Shown: piece after piece, positions 17,984 through 26,396 of the stretch | How the letters are laid out: each line of letters begins with the position of its first letter | Numbering within the stretch: the first letter of the stretch is position 1 | From: Flavobacterium sp. 123 | Lineage (GTDB): Bacteria > Bacteroidota > Bacteroidia > Flavobacteriales > Flavobacteriaceae | DNA length: 64,000 nt | Direction of reading: 5' to 3' | Assembly: GCF_003634825.1 (NCBI RefSeq) | Contig: NZ_RBXD01000001.1 | Span: 2,006,501-2,070,500, forward strand | Notes under the pieces: generated by a model | Told to the model about the DNA's origin: nothing | Databases searched by the model: none | Seen by the model: the letters and a program-made list of their open reading frames with translations, nothing else | Translations under genes and position numbers: made by a program

Positions 17984-18799
17984 ATGATTAAGAAATCAAC
18001 AGGAGAAAGGCTTGAGTTTTATGAGTTTTCTGATGTTACAATTGAACATTTTCATAGGTATTCAGTTGTATTAGATATTGTTAAAGGTAGAAGGGTTTTG
18101 GATATTGCTTCGGGTGAGGGTTATGGTTCTTCTTTGTTGTCTAAATCTGCATTGTCAGTTATTGGTGTTGATATTGATAATGATTCAATTGAAAATGCAA
18201 AAATAAAATATACCTGTCCTAATTTAGAATTTCGACAAGGTTCAACATCGAATGTTCCAGTTCCTGATAACTCAGTTGATGTTGTAGTTAGTTTTGAAAC
18301 AATTGAACATCATGATAAACATGAAGAAATGATGCTTGAAATAAAAAGAGTTTTAACAGCAACTGGAACTTTAATTATGTCATCCCCTGACAAAGAATTT
18401 TATTCGGATAAAATAGAACAAAACAATATTTATCATATTAAAGAATTATATTTTAAAGAGTTTAAAGCTTTAATTAATAGTTATTTTAAACAAGCTTCGT
18501 TTTATTTTCAAAAGTCTTATAATTTCAATTCGATTATTTCTAATGAAAATTCTTATAAAGAGATAGAAATTTTTTCTGGAGATAACTTAAATGTTATTAA
18601 AAATAAAATTGAACCTTTGTATAATATTGTTATTGCATCAGATGTAGAGATTTTCGAATTGAAGACTTCGATATTTGAAGGGTCAAAAATTAAAAATCTA
18701 CAAATGGAAAAAAATATTAAAAGAATACATGACACGTTGACTTTTAAAATAGGTAAATTTATTTGCTATCCTTTTTTCTATTTAAAAAGTAAAAAGTAA
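17984..18799 (+). CDS. Class I SAM-dependent methyltransferase
   Basis: A 271-residue protein with motif I RVLDIASGEGYGSS (37-50), GVDIDNDSIENAK and the motif IV-like VDVVVSFETIEHH (about 100-112), typical of a class I SAM methyltransferase. It starts 6 bases after wzt. It may methylate the glycan, possibly at the non-reducing end as a chain-stop and export signal read by Wzt. No kinase domain like that of WbdD is present. The substrate is inferred only from position. Confidence 0.85.
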   Translation: MIKKSTGERLEFYEFSDVTIEHFHRYSVVLDIVKGRRVLDIASGEGYGSSLLSKSALSVIGVDIDNDSIENAKIKYTCPNLEFRQGSTSNVPVPDNSVDVVVSFETIEHHDKHEEMMLEIKRVLTATGTLIMSSPDKEFYSDKIEQNNIYHIKELYFKEFKALINSYFKQASFYFQKSYNFNSIISNENSYKEIEIFSGDNLNVIKNKIEPLYNIVIASDVEIFELKTSIFEGSKIKNLQMEKNIKRIHDTLTFKIGKFICYPFFYLKSKK

Positions 18800-18801
18800 A
18801 A

Positions 18802-19677
18802 ATGGTTAAAGAATATAATCCCTTAGTCTCAATTTGTATACCTACTTACAATGGAGCTAAATATATTGAGGAAGCAATACATTCGGCTTTAAATCAAACA
18901 TATTCTAATATTGAGATAATAATTTCAGACGATAATTCGCAAGATTCTACTTTGGAAATATTTAGAAGGATAATGTCTAATACTCAAATTCCATTTTATA
19001 TTTATAATCACATACCTAGTGGTATTGGTGCTAACTGGAACAATTGTGTCAAAAAAGCTAACGGAAAATTTATTAAATTTTTATTTCAAGACGACATACT
19101 GTTTGATAATTGTATCGAAATGATGATAACATTGGCATTAAAAGGCCAAAATGTTGGTCTTGTTTACTGCAAAAGAAAAATTTTGTATGATTCAACAGAT
19201 TTAGAACATCATAAATGGATAAAGGATTGTGGAATATTACATAAAAGCTGGATTGACTTTGAAGTTAAATCGGGTATAGAAAAAGGAAGGAAATATTTAA
19301 AAAATTATAGTTTATTGAATGAGCCTCCAAATAAAATAGGTGAGCCTCCAGCTGTTTTATTAAATAAAAGTTGTTTTGAAAAAGTAGGTTATTTCGATGA
19401 AGAGTTAAAACAGACTCTTGATTTTGAATATTGGTACCGTGTTATGAAATATTATGATATAGGTTTTATTGATGAAGAGTTAGTAGCTTTTAGGTTACAT
19501 AAAGATCAAGCAACTTATGTAAACAATAAAAATATGACAAATGAATATAGTAGGTTAATGAATAATTTATACAGGACAATTTTTTGGCAATTGAATTTAA
19601 ATAGACAATGGAAGTTATTTAAAAGTCAGAGTAAAACAGGAACTATTTTTAGATATTTAAAAAGGAAATTGGTATGA
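18802..19677 (+). CDS. GT2 family glycosyltransferase
   Basis: A 291-residue GT-A protein: SICIPTYNGAKYIEEAIHSA (about 10-29), IIISDDNSQDST and FLFQDDILFDN, with QDD in the metal-binding position. It starts 2 bases after the methyltransferase stop and its end overlaps the next GT gene by 4 bases, so translation is coupled. It likely adds one residue of the exported glycan. Donor and acceptor cannot be assigned. Confidence 0.88.
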   Translation: MVKEYNPLVSICIPTYNGAKYIEEAIHSALNQTYSNIEIIISDDNSQDSTLEIFRRIMSNTQIPFYIYNHIPSGIGANWNNCVKKANGKFIKFLFQDDILFDNCIEMMITLALKGQNVGLVYCKRKILYDSTDLEHHKWIKDCGILHKSWIDFEVKSGIEKGRKYLKNYSLLNEPPNKIGEPPAVLLNKSCFEKVGYFDEELKQTLDFEYWYRVMKYYDIGFIDEELVAFRLHKDQATYVNNKNMTNEYSRLMNNLYRTIFWQLNLNRQWKLFKSQSKTGTIFRYLKRKLV

Positions 19678-20612
19678 AGCGAATTTATACCATTATTGTA
19701 ACATATAATGGGATGAAGTGGATAGAAGAATGTTTAAATAGTATTTTAAATAGTTCCATTCCTGTATTTATTATAGTTGTTGATAATTATAGCACAGACG
19801 GCACTATTAAATTTATCAAAGAAAACTTCTCAAAAATAATTTTGTTACAACAAAATGAGAATTTAGGTTTTGGTAAAGCTAATAATATTGGAATATCTTA
19901 TGCATTAAAGCATAATGCTGATTTTGTTTTTTTATTAAATCAAGATGCTTTTGTTGATAAAAATACGATTGAAAAGTTAATAAAAGTGTCATTTAATAAA
20001 CCAGAATTTGGAATTTTAAGTCCTATTCAATTGGATTATTCTGGAAAACTACTCGAAAATTATTTTTTCAAATTTATGGCTGATGATAGTTCAAGAACTT
20101 TTTATTCTGATTTTGTTATAAATAATGAGTTAAAAGAGATTTATGATATTAATTTTATTCAGGCAGCTGCTTGGCTTTTGCCAACAAGCACTATTAAGAA
20201 AATAGGTGGGTTTGATCCATTATTTTATCATTATGGAGAAGATGATAATTATTGTCAAAGAGCCAGATTTCATCAAATAAAAATTGGAGTTGTTCCTAAA
20301 GCATTTATAAGGCATGATAGTCATAAACCAAAAATAATGGAAATTGATTTGTTTTCTGAAAATTATTTTTCTACATTTTTGCGAGAAATTTATCATAAAT
20401 ACGGAGATATTAATAGACAATTTGGTCAAGTTGAAGTAAAAAAAGAGCTTGAGAAATACTATAAATTATTTTTTTTATGTGTTTTAAAATTTAATTTTAA
20501 AAAAGCCTCTGGCTATCTTAAACAAATTTATTTATTTAAAAATAAAATAAATAATATCAATCTTAGCAGAACAAAAAATAAAAGTAGAAACTTAAATTAT
20601 TTAGATGTTTAA
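19674..20612 (+). CDS. GT2 family glycosyltransferase, WbbL/rhamnosyltransferase-like
   Basis: A 312-residue GT-A protein with TIIVTYNGMKWIEECLNSIL (about 6-25), NENLGFGKANNIGI and FLLNQDAFVD, a pattern common in WbbL-like rhamnosyltransferases. A dTDP-rhamnose supply exists in this locus (rfbA-D), so a rhamnosyl donor is plausible. The ATG overlaps the previous stop by 4 bases and its own end overlaps the next gene by 8. Confidence 0.87.
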   Translation: MKRIYTIIVTYNGMKWIEECLNSILNSSIPVFIIVVDNYSTDGTIKFIKENFSKIILLQQNENLGFGKANNIGISYALKHNADFVFLLNQDAFVDKNTIEKLIKVSFNKPEFGILSPIQLDYSGKLLENYFFKFMADDSSRTFYSDFVINNELKEIYDINFIQAAAWLLPTSTIKKIGGFDPLFYHYGEDDNYCQRARFHQIKIGVVPKAFIRHDSHKPKIMEIDLFSENYFSTFLREIYHKYGDINRQFGQVEVKKELEKYYKLFFLCVLKFNFKKASGYLKQIYLFKNKINNINLSRTKNKSRNLNYLDV

Positions 20613-21600
20613 TAATAAAGTATCTATAATCATTCCCACTTATAATCGCGCTCACTTAATTGGTGAAACGCTCGATAGCGTTTTGGCACAAATCTATACT
20701 AATTGGGAATGCATTATCGTTGATGATGGGAGTATAGACGACACGGAAGAGATTATTGCCAGTTACATAAAAAAAGACATGCGTTTTCAATATTATCATA
20801 GACCTATTGATAGACAAAAAGGAGCAAATGCTTGTAGAAACATAGGTTATGAGTTGAGTAATGGAGAGTATATAAAATGGTTTGACAGTGATGATATCAT
20901 GCATCCTGATTTTCTCGCAAAACAAGTACAAGCTTTAGAACAGAATAAGGATTTGGATTTTTGTGCTAGCTTTTCAAAAAAATTCATAAAAACTATAGAT
21001 GATTTAAATGAAGATTTTTACCCAGAAATCACTTTTGATAAAAATGCAATATATAATTTTATAATAGGGAAGCTTTATTTTTTGACACCATCTTCACTTT
21101 GGAGAAAAAGAATATTAGAAGATATAGAGCTATTTGATGAAACTCTATATAATGCACATGAAACAGATTTTAATTTTAAAAGATTAATTGAAGGAGGTAA
21201 ATTTTGTTATCTCGAAGAAGTATTGTTTTATGTTCGTAGAGGGCATCAAAGTATAGATAAAGAATCTATTAATGACCCTCTGTGTTTGCAATCCCAATTT
21301 GATTATTTTCAAAAAGTGTATCAGTTTTTAAATTCCAGTAATGAAGTTTTAGAAGATGCTAAAATTAATAAGCTTAAAAAATATGTTATTTATAGGGAAG
21401 TGAATTTTTATTATGAAATTAGAAACTTGTCGTGTTTTAAGGAGAGTATAAATAATTTTAAATTAATTTTGAAAGACATAGCAAATGTAAATCTTCGTTT
21501 TTTAGAAATTCTCAGACTTTTTTTTGGAATAATAGTGATTCTTTTTTTTAAGAAAGGGTATTGGTTGATTCATTTAAAAAAATTTGACATTAGAAGATAA
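20605..21600 (+). CDS. GT2 family glycosyltransferase
   Basis: A 331-residue GT-A enzyme with SIIIPTYNRAHLIGETLDSV (about 7-26), IIVDDGSIDDTEE and KWFDSDDIMHPDF. The DSDD motif should bind the metal and nucleotide. A hydrophobic segment near the C terminus (LRLFFGIIVILFF) may anchor it to the membrane. It overlaps the previous gene by 8 bases. A 93-base gap follows before the next GT gene; I see no terminator there. Confidence 0.87.
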   Translation: MFNNKVSIIIPTYNRAHLIGETLDSVLAQIYTNWECIIVDDGSIDDTEEIIASYIKKDMRFQYYHRPIDRQKGANACRNIGYELSNGEYIKWFDSDDIMHPDFLAKQVQALEQNKDLDFCASFSKKFIKTIDDLNEDFYPEITFDKNAIYNFIIGKLYFLTPSSLWRKRILEDIELFDETLYNAHETDFNFKRLIEGGKFCYLEEVLFYVRRGHQSIDKESINDPLCLQSQFDYFQKVYQFLNSSNEVLEDAKINKLKKYVIYREVNFYYEIRNLSCFKESINNFKLILKDIANVNLRFLEILRLFFGIIVILFFKKGYWLIHLKKFDIRR

Positions 21601-21693
21601 ATTATATTGTTTGTTTACCAAATTAATTTTGAATGAAATAATGTTACGTTTTTAATTTGAAAGAAATTGAGTAAATAATATTTAAAAAACAAA

Positions 21694-22782
21694 ATGTTTA
21701 TGATTACAATTCTTTACCCTTATCGTGACCGTGAATTAAGTCGTGTCAAACGTTCATTGGATTCATTATCTGGGCAAAGTTGTATGGATTTCAAAGTCTT
21801 ATTTGTAGATTACGGTTCTGAATTTAAGATGGCAAAAAGTGTTGAAGAGTTATTGACGAAATATCATTTTGCCGAATATTTTTATTCATACCATATTAAC
21901 CGTCCATGGTCACGTGCTAAAGCGGTAAATATTGGTTTGCAGATGATTACAACCACTTATGTTTTTGTTGCTGATGTTGACATAATTTTTAGACATGATT
22001 TTGTGGAGAAATTATACCAATTAAAAAATCCCAAACAAGCTGTTTATTTTAAAGTGGGCTTTTTGGAAGAGAATGAATCAAAAGAACTTAAGTCATTTAG
22101 TGATTATAAAATAGCTTTCACTAGTGGACAAGGAGCTCAAGGTTTATCTTTATTTTCATTGAAGGAATTAAAAGCAATTCACGGATTTGATGAATTTTTA
22201 CATTTTTGGGGTGCCGAAGATGAGGATGTACATATTCGGGTGCAGCTCAATGGGATAGAGGTTTTTTTTTATGATTCTGATGTAATGCTTTTACATCAAT
22301 GGCATCAATCGTATAGAAAATTAGATCAAAAAAAAATAACGCAGAATTTAAAATTGTCCAATATTACGAGAATTAATGCGCAGCATTTATTATATAATAA
22401 ATCGAACAAAAGAATTATAGTAAATCAAAAGGATTGGGGATGTAGTTTTTCAAAAATCGAATTTGACCAGTTAGAAATACAAAAAAAATCAATTGAAGTG
22501 CTAAATAACAAAGAGGCTATTGATCATTTTTTATTTTTTGAATTACCCAATTTTTCAGCGGGTATTTTAAATGTTAATTTCTTAGAAGATAAATTTCAAA
22601 CTACAATTAAGTATAAAGTCAAAAAAATAATTGGTAAAACGGTTCCTGAATATTATTCGTTAAAAGAAATTAACGACAAATTATTACTACACTTAATTTC
22701 ATTTTATAACGGATGTAATTATTCCTATAGGATTAGCGATGATTTAAAGACAATTAATCTTAAAATACAAAAGTGTAATTAG
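21694..22782 (+). CDS. GT2 glycosyltransferase with GT7-like C-terminal motif
   Basis: A 362-residue GT-A enzyme. It has ILYPYRDRELSRVKRSLDS (6-24), a DVD at 94-96 (VFVADVDIIF), and the acceptor-side FDEFLHFWGAEDEDVHIRVQ near 165-184. That last motif is typical of galactosyltransferase-type (Glyco_transf_7C) domains in chondroitin-synthase-like enzymes. The C-terminal 110 residues are unassigned. It may transfer a hexose or HexNAc. The GT4 gene follows after 35 bases. Confidence 0.85.
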   Translation: MFMITILYPYRDRELSRVKRSLDSLSGQSCMDFKVLFVDYGSEFKMAKSVEELLTKYHFAEYFYSYHINRPWSRAKAVNIGLQMITTTYVFVADVDIIFRHDFVEKLYQLKNPKQAVYFKVGFLEENESKELKSFSDYKIAFTSGQGAQGLSLFSLKELKAIHGFDEFLHFWGAEDEDVHIRVQLNGIEVFFYDSDVMLLHQWHQSYRKLDQKKITQNLKLSNITRINAQHLLYNKSNKRIIVNQKDWGCSFSKIEFDQLEIQKKSIEVLNNKEAIDHFLFFELPNFSAGILNVNFLEDKFQTTIKYKVKKIIGKTVPEYYSLKEINDKLLLHLISFYNGCNYSYRISDDLKTINLKIQKCN

Positions 22783-22817
22783 CTTTTTTTATATTTACTA
22801 ATCCAATTTCAAGTGCG

Positions 22818-23909
22818 ATGTCCAAAGTAATTCTCATTTCCCAAGTTTCCTTACCCTTTTCTGAAATTGGTAGTTGGACTACATTATATAAAAATTACTT
22901 GAACGATGAACACCAAATAGATTATATTGTATGCGGGTTACCTACTAAACCTTTCGAAAAGGTCCAATATAGTATAGTAGCAAATGATTTTTATACAAAG
23001 GCAAAAAAGAAGTGGAAAAAGAATATTTATATTGGTTATCTTGATGCTTTGGAGAAATTAATTAATCCAAATGAAAAGTTTATTATCCAGATTGTAGATA
23101 ATTTTGGCATCATAAAACCACTTTTGGACTTGTTAGAAACAAAAAAGTTGCGTTCTAATTGTTATATTCAGTTTTTTTATCATGGTTTTGCCCCCTTTTT
23201 TGAAAATTTTGATGGCAGATGGTTTTTTGAATCCATTGATGAAATGGTTTTGTTGACCAATGATTCTTATTTGGCTCATAAAAATTATTACACCATTTTA
23301 CCAACCCGTTTTTCTGTATTGCACAATGGTATTGATACAACAAAATTCTTTCCGCTTTTACCGCAAGAAAAACTAATCCTGAAAAAGAGTATGGGTGTTG
23401 ATGGAAAAAAAGTATTTGTCTGGTGTTCGCAAGATCGACCCAAAAAAGGACTACATATACTATTAGATGCTTGGAAAAGAGTTTATGAAGATAAATACAA
23501 TATGGTATTATGGGTTATCGGTTGTGAACCCAAAACACCTCTTGAAGGAGTGCGTTTTTTAGGAAGAATTCCTAACGATGAATTAGCATTATATTTTCAA
23601 GCATCAGATTGTTATTTGTATCCAACACTCTGTCATGAAGGATTTGGTATGAGTTTGATAGAAGCATTACACTGTGGTAATTATTGTATTGCTTCGGCAA
23701 TTGGAGGCGTGCCCGAAGTCTTGCAATATGGTAAGTTGGGCCAGTTAATAGATAAACCTCATTTTGTAAGTGAATGGCAAAAGGCTATAATGGATTTTAT
23801 TAAAAACCCGCAACAGGGTTTAAGTATTAAGTCAGAATTGTATTCCTCTAGATCCTGGTCAAACGGTATGAATGAAATTATTATGGAAGCTAAAAAATCT
23901 TTAGAGTAG
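22818..23909 (+). CDS. GT4 family glycosyltransferase
   Basis: A 363-residue GT-B enzyme. HNGIDTTKFFPL (about 169-180) links the halves, WCSQDRPKKGLHILLDAW is the phosphate-binding region, and HEGFGMSLIEALHCGN (about 273-288) holds the ExxxxxxxE donor motif. Its stop overlaps the neuA GTG by one base, so it is co-expressed with the sialic-acid genes. It could use any nucleotide sugar; GT4 enzymes are not known to use CMP-sialic acid as a rule. Confidence 0.87.
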   Translation: MSKVILISQVSLPFSEIGSWTTLYKNYLNDEHQIDYIVCGLPTKPFEKVQYSIVANDFYTKAKKKWKKNIYIGYLDALEKLINPNEKFIIQIVDNFGIIKPLLDLLETKKLRSNCYIQFFYHGFAPFFENFDGRWFFESIDEMVLLTNDSYLAHKNYYTILPTRFSVLHNGIDTTKFFPLLPQEKLILKKSMGVDGKKVFVWCSQDRPKKGLHILLDAWKRVYEDKYNMVLWVIGCEPKTPLEGVRFLGRIPNDELALYFQASDCYLYPTLCHEGFGMSLIEALHCGNYCIASAIGGVPEVLQYGKLGQLIDKPHFVSEWQKAIMDFIKNPQQGLSIKSELYSSRSWSNGMNEIIMEAKKSLE

Positions 23910-24589
23910 TGGATACAAAAACAATTGTAATAATTCCAGCCCGTGGCGGTTCAAAACGATTGCCTAACAAGAATATTCTTGAATTAGGTTCAATTCCGTT
24001 ATTGGTACATAGTATTATATATGCTAAAGCAAATGCAAATTATATTGATGCAATCTATGTTTCGACAGACGATGAAACAATCAAGAATATTGCCATGCAA
24101 TATGGAGCTAAAGTAATTGATAGACCAGAAGAATTGTCTGGTGAGTTTGAGCCAACTATTACAGCCATTCAACATGTATTAGAAACAATAGATTTTGAAG
24201 TTGAAAATGTAATTGTGTTACAGCCCACAAACCCACTACGACCAATTAATCTGATTAAAGATTGTATAGAAAAATTTCATTCCGAAGGGGTTGATAGCTT
24301 ATTTACTGTTTCAAGAAATCATCATAAATTAGGAAAAATTATAAAGGATCAATTCCTTCCTTTTAATTATGAGATTGGACAACGTAGCCAAGATTTAGAA
24401 CCTTTGTATTTTGAAAACGGATTGTTATACATCACAAAAGCGAAATGCATAAAAGAAGGTACTATTATTTCAGAAAACGCCTTTCCTTATGAAGTGAATC
24501 ATATTTTTGCAACGATTGATATTGATACTCAAGAGGATTTTGATTATGCTGAATATTTATATAAAAAATACTTGATTCCAAATTTATAA
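23909..24589 (+). CDS. neuA: CMP-sialic-acid-type cytidylyltransferase
   Basis: NeuA activates a nonulosonic acid with CTP to give the CMP-sugar donor. The 226-residue protein starts with the pyrophosphorylase loop [14 protein letters not shown] (9-22). It continues with [22 protein letters not shown] and a terminal [15 protein letters not shown], all expected of acylneuraminate cytidylyltransferases. The start is GTG, in a TAGTG overlap with the preceding stop. neuB follows after 8 bases. Whether it acts on Neu5Ac or a relative is inferred from NeuB/NeuC. Confidence 0.92.
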   Translation: MDTKTIVIIPARGGSKRLPNKNILELGSIPLLVHSIIYAKANANYIDAIYVSTDDETIKNIAMQYGAKVIDRPEELSGEFEPTITAIQHVLETIDFEVENVIVLQPTNPLRPINLIKDCIEKFHSEGVDSLFTVSRNHHKLGKIIKDQFLPFNYEIGQRSQDLEPLYFENGLLYITKAKCIKEGTIISENAFPYEVNHIFATIDIDTQEDFDYAEYLYKKYLIPNL

Positions 24590-24597
24590 TTAATTTC

Positions 24598-25638
24598 ATG
24601 AAACCATACATAGAAATTGCAGGTAGAAAAATAGGCCCCGATTTTCCACCATTAGTTATTGCTGAAATAGGGATTAATCATGAAGGTTCTTTGGTTGTTG
24701 CCAAAGAAATGGTTGATGCTGCTTACAGAGCAGGTGTTGAGGTAATAAAACATCAAACGCATATTGTAGAAGATGAAATGAGCGGAGCCGCTAAAAAAGT
24801 AATTCCAGGAAATGCGGATGTTTCTATCTATGAAATTATGGAGCGTTGTTCTCTGAATGAGGCTGACGAATTGGAACTCAAAAATTATGTAGAAAGAAAA
24901 GGAATGATCTTTATATCTACTCCTTTTTCTCGTGCTGCAGCTGAACGATTGCAAAAATTTGACGTACCAGCTTATAAAATAGGTTCGGGCGAATGCAATA
25001 ATTATCCGCTTTTAGAACATATAGCTTCTTTTGGTAAACCTGTTATCTTGAGTACAGGCATGAATACAATTGAAAGCATTGCAAAAGCAGTTGCAATATT
25101 TGATTCTCACAATATCCCTTTGGCATTATTACATACTACTAATTTATATCCTACACCCATACATTTGGTTCGTTTGGGTGCTATGATTGAAATGCATAAC
25201 GCTTTTCCAGATAAAGTTTTTGGTTTGTCAGATCATACCTTAAACAACAATGCCTGTTTCGGAGCTGTAGCTTTGGGTGCAAGTATTCTAGAGCGTCATT
25301 TTACGGATAATATGAATAGGACAGGTCCAGATATTATTTGCAGTATGGATGAGCAAAATGCTGCCATGTTGATTGAAAGTTCCAATGAAATTTGGCAAAT
25401 GCGAGGTGGAACTAAAGCGCCAGCCAAAGAGGAACAAGTAACCATTGATTTTGCTTTTGCAACAGTATGTACTATTGCTAATATCAAGCAAGGGGAAGTA
25501 TTTACCAAAGAAAATATCTGGGTAAAACGTCCCGGAACGGGAGAAATATTGGCGGAGCAATTTCACGCCATACTAGGAAAAATTGCAGTTAGAGATATTG
25601 AAAATGATGAACAATTAGATTGGGCGGATTTTGTTTAA
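24598..25638 (+). CDS. neuB: N-acetylneuraminate synthase
   Basis: NeuB condenses an N-acylmannosamine with phosphoenolpyruvate to form a sialic acid. The 346-residue protein has EIGINHEGS (23-31), [12 protein letters not shown] (51-62), [10 protein letters not shown] (129-138), His213 in SDHT and His234 in ERHF. A C-terminal SAF (antifreeze-like) domain runs from about 286 to 346. From memory these segments match Neisseria meningitidis NeuB closely, which favours true N-acetylneuraminate over legionaminate or pseudaminate. neuC lies 758 bases downstream, after the GIY-YIG cassette. Confidence 0.93.
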   Translation: MKPYIEIAGRKIGPDFPPLVIAEIGINHEGSLVVAKEMVDAAYRAGVEVIKHQTHIVEDEMSGAAKKVIPGNADVSIYEIMERCSLNEADELELKNYVERKGMIFISTPFSRAAAERLQKFDVPAYKIGSGECNNYPLLEHIASFGKPVILSTGMNTIESIAKAVAIFDSHNIPLALLHTTNLYPTPIHLVRLGAMIEMHNAFPDKVFGLSDHTLNNNACFGAVALGASILERHFTDNMNRTGPDIICSMDEQNAAMLIESSNEIWQMRGGTKAPAKEEQVTIDFAFATVCTIANIKQGEVFTKENIWVKRPGTGEILAEQFHAILGKIAVRDIENDEQLDWADFV

Positions 25639-25645
25639 TAAAGTG

Positions 25646-25713
25646 TCTCGACTGCGCTCGACAAGACATATTAAATAAATAAAATAGACGTGTCAAATCG
25701 AGCGCAGTCGAGA
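25646..25713. repeat. 16-bp perfect inverted repeat (left side of cassette)
   Basis: TCTCGACTGCGCTCGA at 25646-25661 has its exact reverse complement at 25698-25713, with 36 bases between. The RNA could form a long hairpin just after neuB. The same 16-mer recurs at 26302-26317. Confidence 0.9.
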
Positions 25714-25740
25714 TTCAACATGATACGCTAAAGCGTGTTG

Positions 25741-25833
25741 ACTTAATATTTGGCATTAAGATAAGCAATTTAGTTGTCAAATCGAGCCCTTCGGCTTCGC
25801 TCAGGACAGGCTAAGTCGAGATTCAAAATAATA
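25741..25833 (+). repeat. 93-bp direct repeat, left copy
   Basis: This block is 93 bases long and differs from the copy at 26199-26291 at only three positions. It contains TCAAATCGAG, then CCCTTCGGCTTCGCTCAGG, and ends in GTCGAGATTCAAAATAATA. It ends 13 bases before the GIY-YIG start codon. Confidence 0.92.
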
Positions 25834-25846
25834 AAATATATAAAAA

Positions 25847-26176
25847 GTGAAATTCTATTATGTTTATATTCTCAAATGTAATGATGATTCTCTATATGTC
25901 GGAATTACATCGGATATAGAAAGAAGAGTGATGGAACATAATGTAGGTAAATATCCAGCTGCTTATACTCATTCAAGACGACCTGTGTCATTAGCTTTTT
26001 ATCAGGATTTTATGGATCCTAATCAAGCAATTGAATTCGAGAAGAAAATAAAAAAATGGAGTCGAGCTAAAAAGCAGTGCTTAATAGATGAAAATTTTGA
26101 TAAATTGCAGGATCTGTCTGAGTGTAGAAATGCAACACATCATAAGTACAACACAAATAATGAGATTGATTTATAG
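25847..26176 (+). CDS. GIY-YIG domain nuclease (UPF0213-like)
   Basis: A 109-residue protein with the GIY-YIG core: FYYVYILKC (3-11), YVGITSDIERRVMEHN (17-32), then FEKKIKKWSRAKKQCLI (about 64-80). It ends with LSECRNATHHKY, a tail I associate with small GIY-YIG proteins common in Bacteroidetes. The start is GTG at 25847. This domain cuts DNA in homing and repair enzymes; stand-alone members such as this have no established role. It lies between two 93-bp direct repeats inside the neu operon, in the same direction as neuB and neuC. Confidence 0.9.
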   Translation: MKFYYVYILKCNDDSLYVGITSDIERRVMEHNVGKYPAAYTHSRRPVSLAFYQDFMDPNQAIEFEKKIKKWSRAKKQCLIDENFDKLQDLSECRNATHHKYNTNNEIDL

Positions 26177-26198
26177 AGATTTTTTGGGAAGTGTCTCT

Positions 26199-26291
26199 AC
26201 TTAATATTAGGCATTAATATAAGCAATTTGGTTGTCAAATCGAGCCCTTCGGCTTCGCTCAGGACAGGCTAAGTCGAGATTCAAAATAATA
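26199..26291 (+). repeat. 93-bp direct repeat, right copy
   Basis: Same block as 25741-25833 with three substitutions, beginning 22 bases after the GIY-YIG stop. It runs directly into ACGCTAAAGTGTCTCGACTG, joining the 93-mer to the 16-mer repeat, an order not found on the left side. Confidence 0.92.
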
Positions 26292-26301
26292 CGCTAAAGT
26301 G

Positions 26302-26317
26302 TCTCGACTGCGCTCGA
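26302..26317 (+). repeat. Third copy of the 16-mer, with a degenerate copy downstream
   Basis: TCTCGACTGCGCTCGA here is identical to 25646-25661. A weaker version (ATCTAAACTGCGCTCAACG) lies near 26347-26365, before neuC, and may be a decayed copy. Confidence 0.85.
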
Positions 26318-26396
26318 CGTGACAGATTGAATTGATGAAATAAACGATCTAAACTGCGCTCAACGTGATAGATAAAAAATAATATTATATTTTTAA

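Larger units (their letters stand above)
25640..26371. mobile_element. Candidate GIY-YIG cassette between neuB and neuC
   Basis: The 758-base gap between neuB and neuC holds one small GIY-YIG nuclease gene and, on both sides, related repeats. There are two 93-bp direct repeats, three good copies and one degenerate copy of a 16-mer (TCTCGACTGCGCTCGA or its complement), and shared ACGCTAAAG segments. No transposase or target-site duplication is evident. I infer that the block is a mobile or formerly mobile cassette that entered the neu operon. The limits given are those of the repeats and not defined ends. Confidence 0.6.

Noticed and set aside
25640..26371. GIY-YIG block as a standard insertion sequence
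   Set aside because: There is no transposase, no terminal inverted repeats of IS type and no evident target-site duplication.
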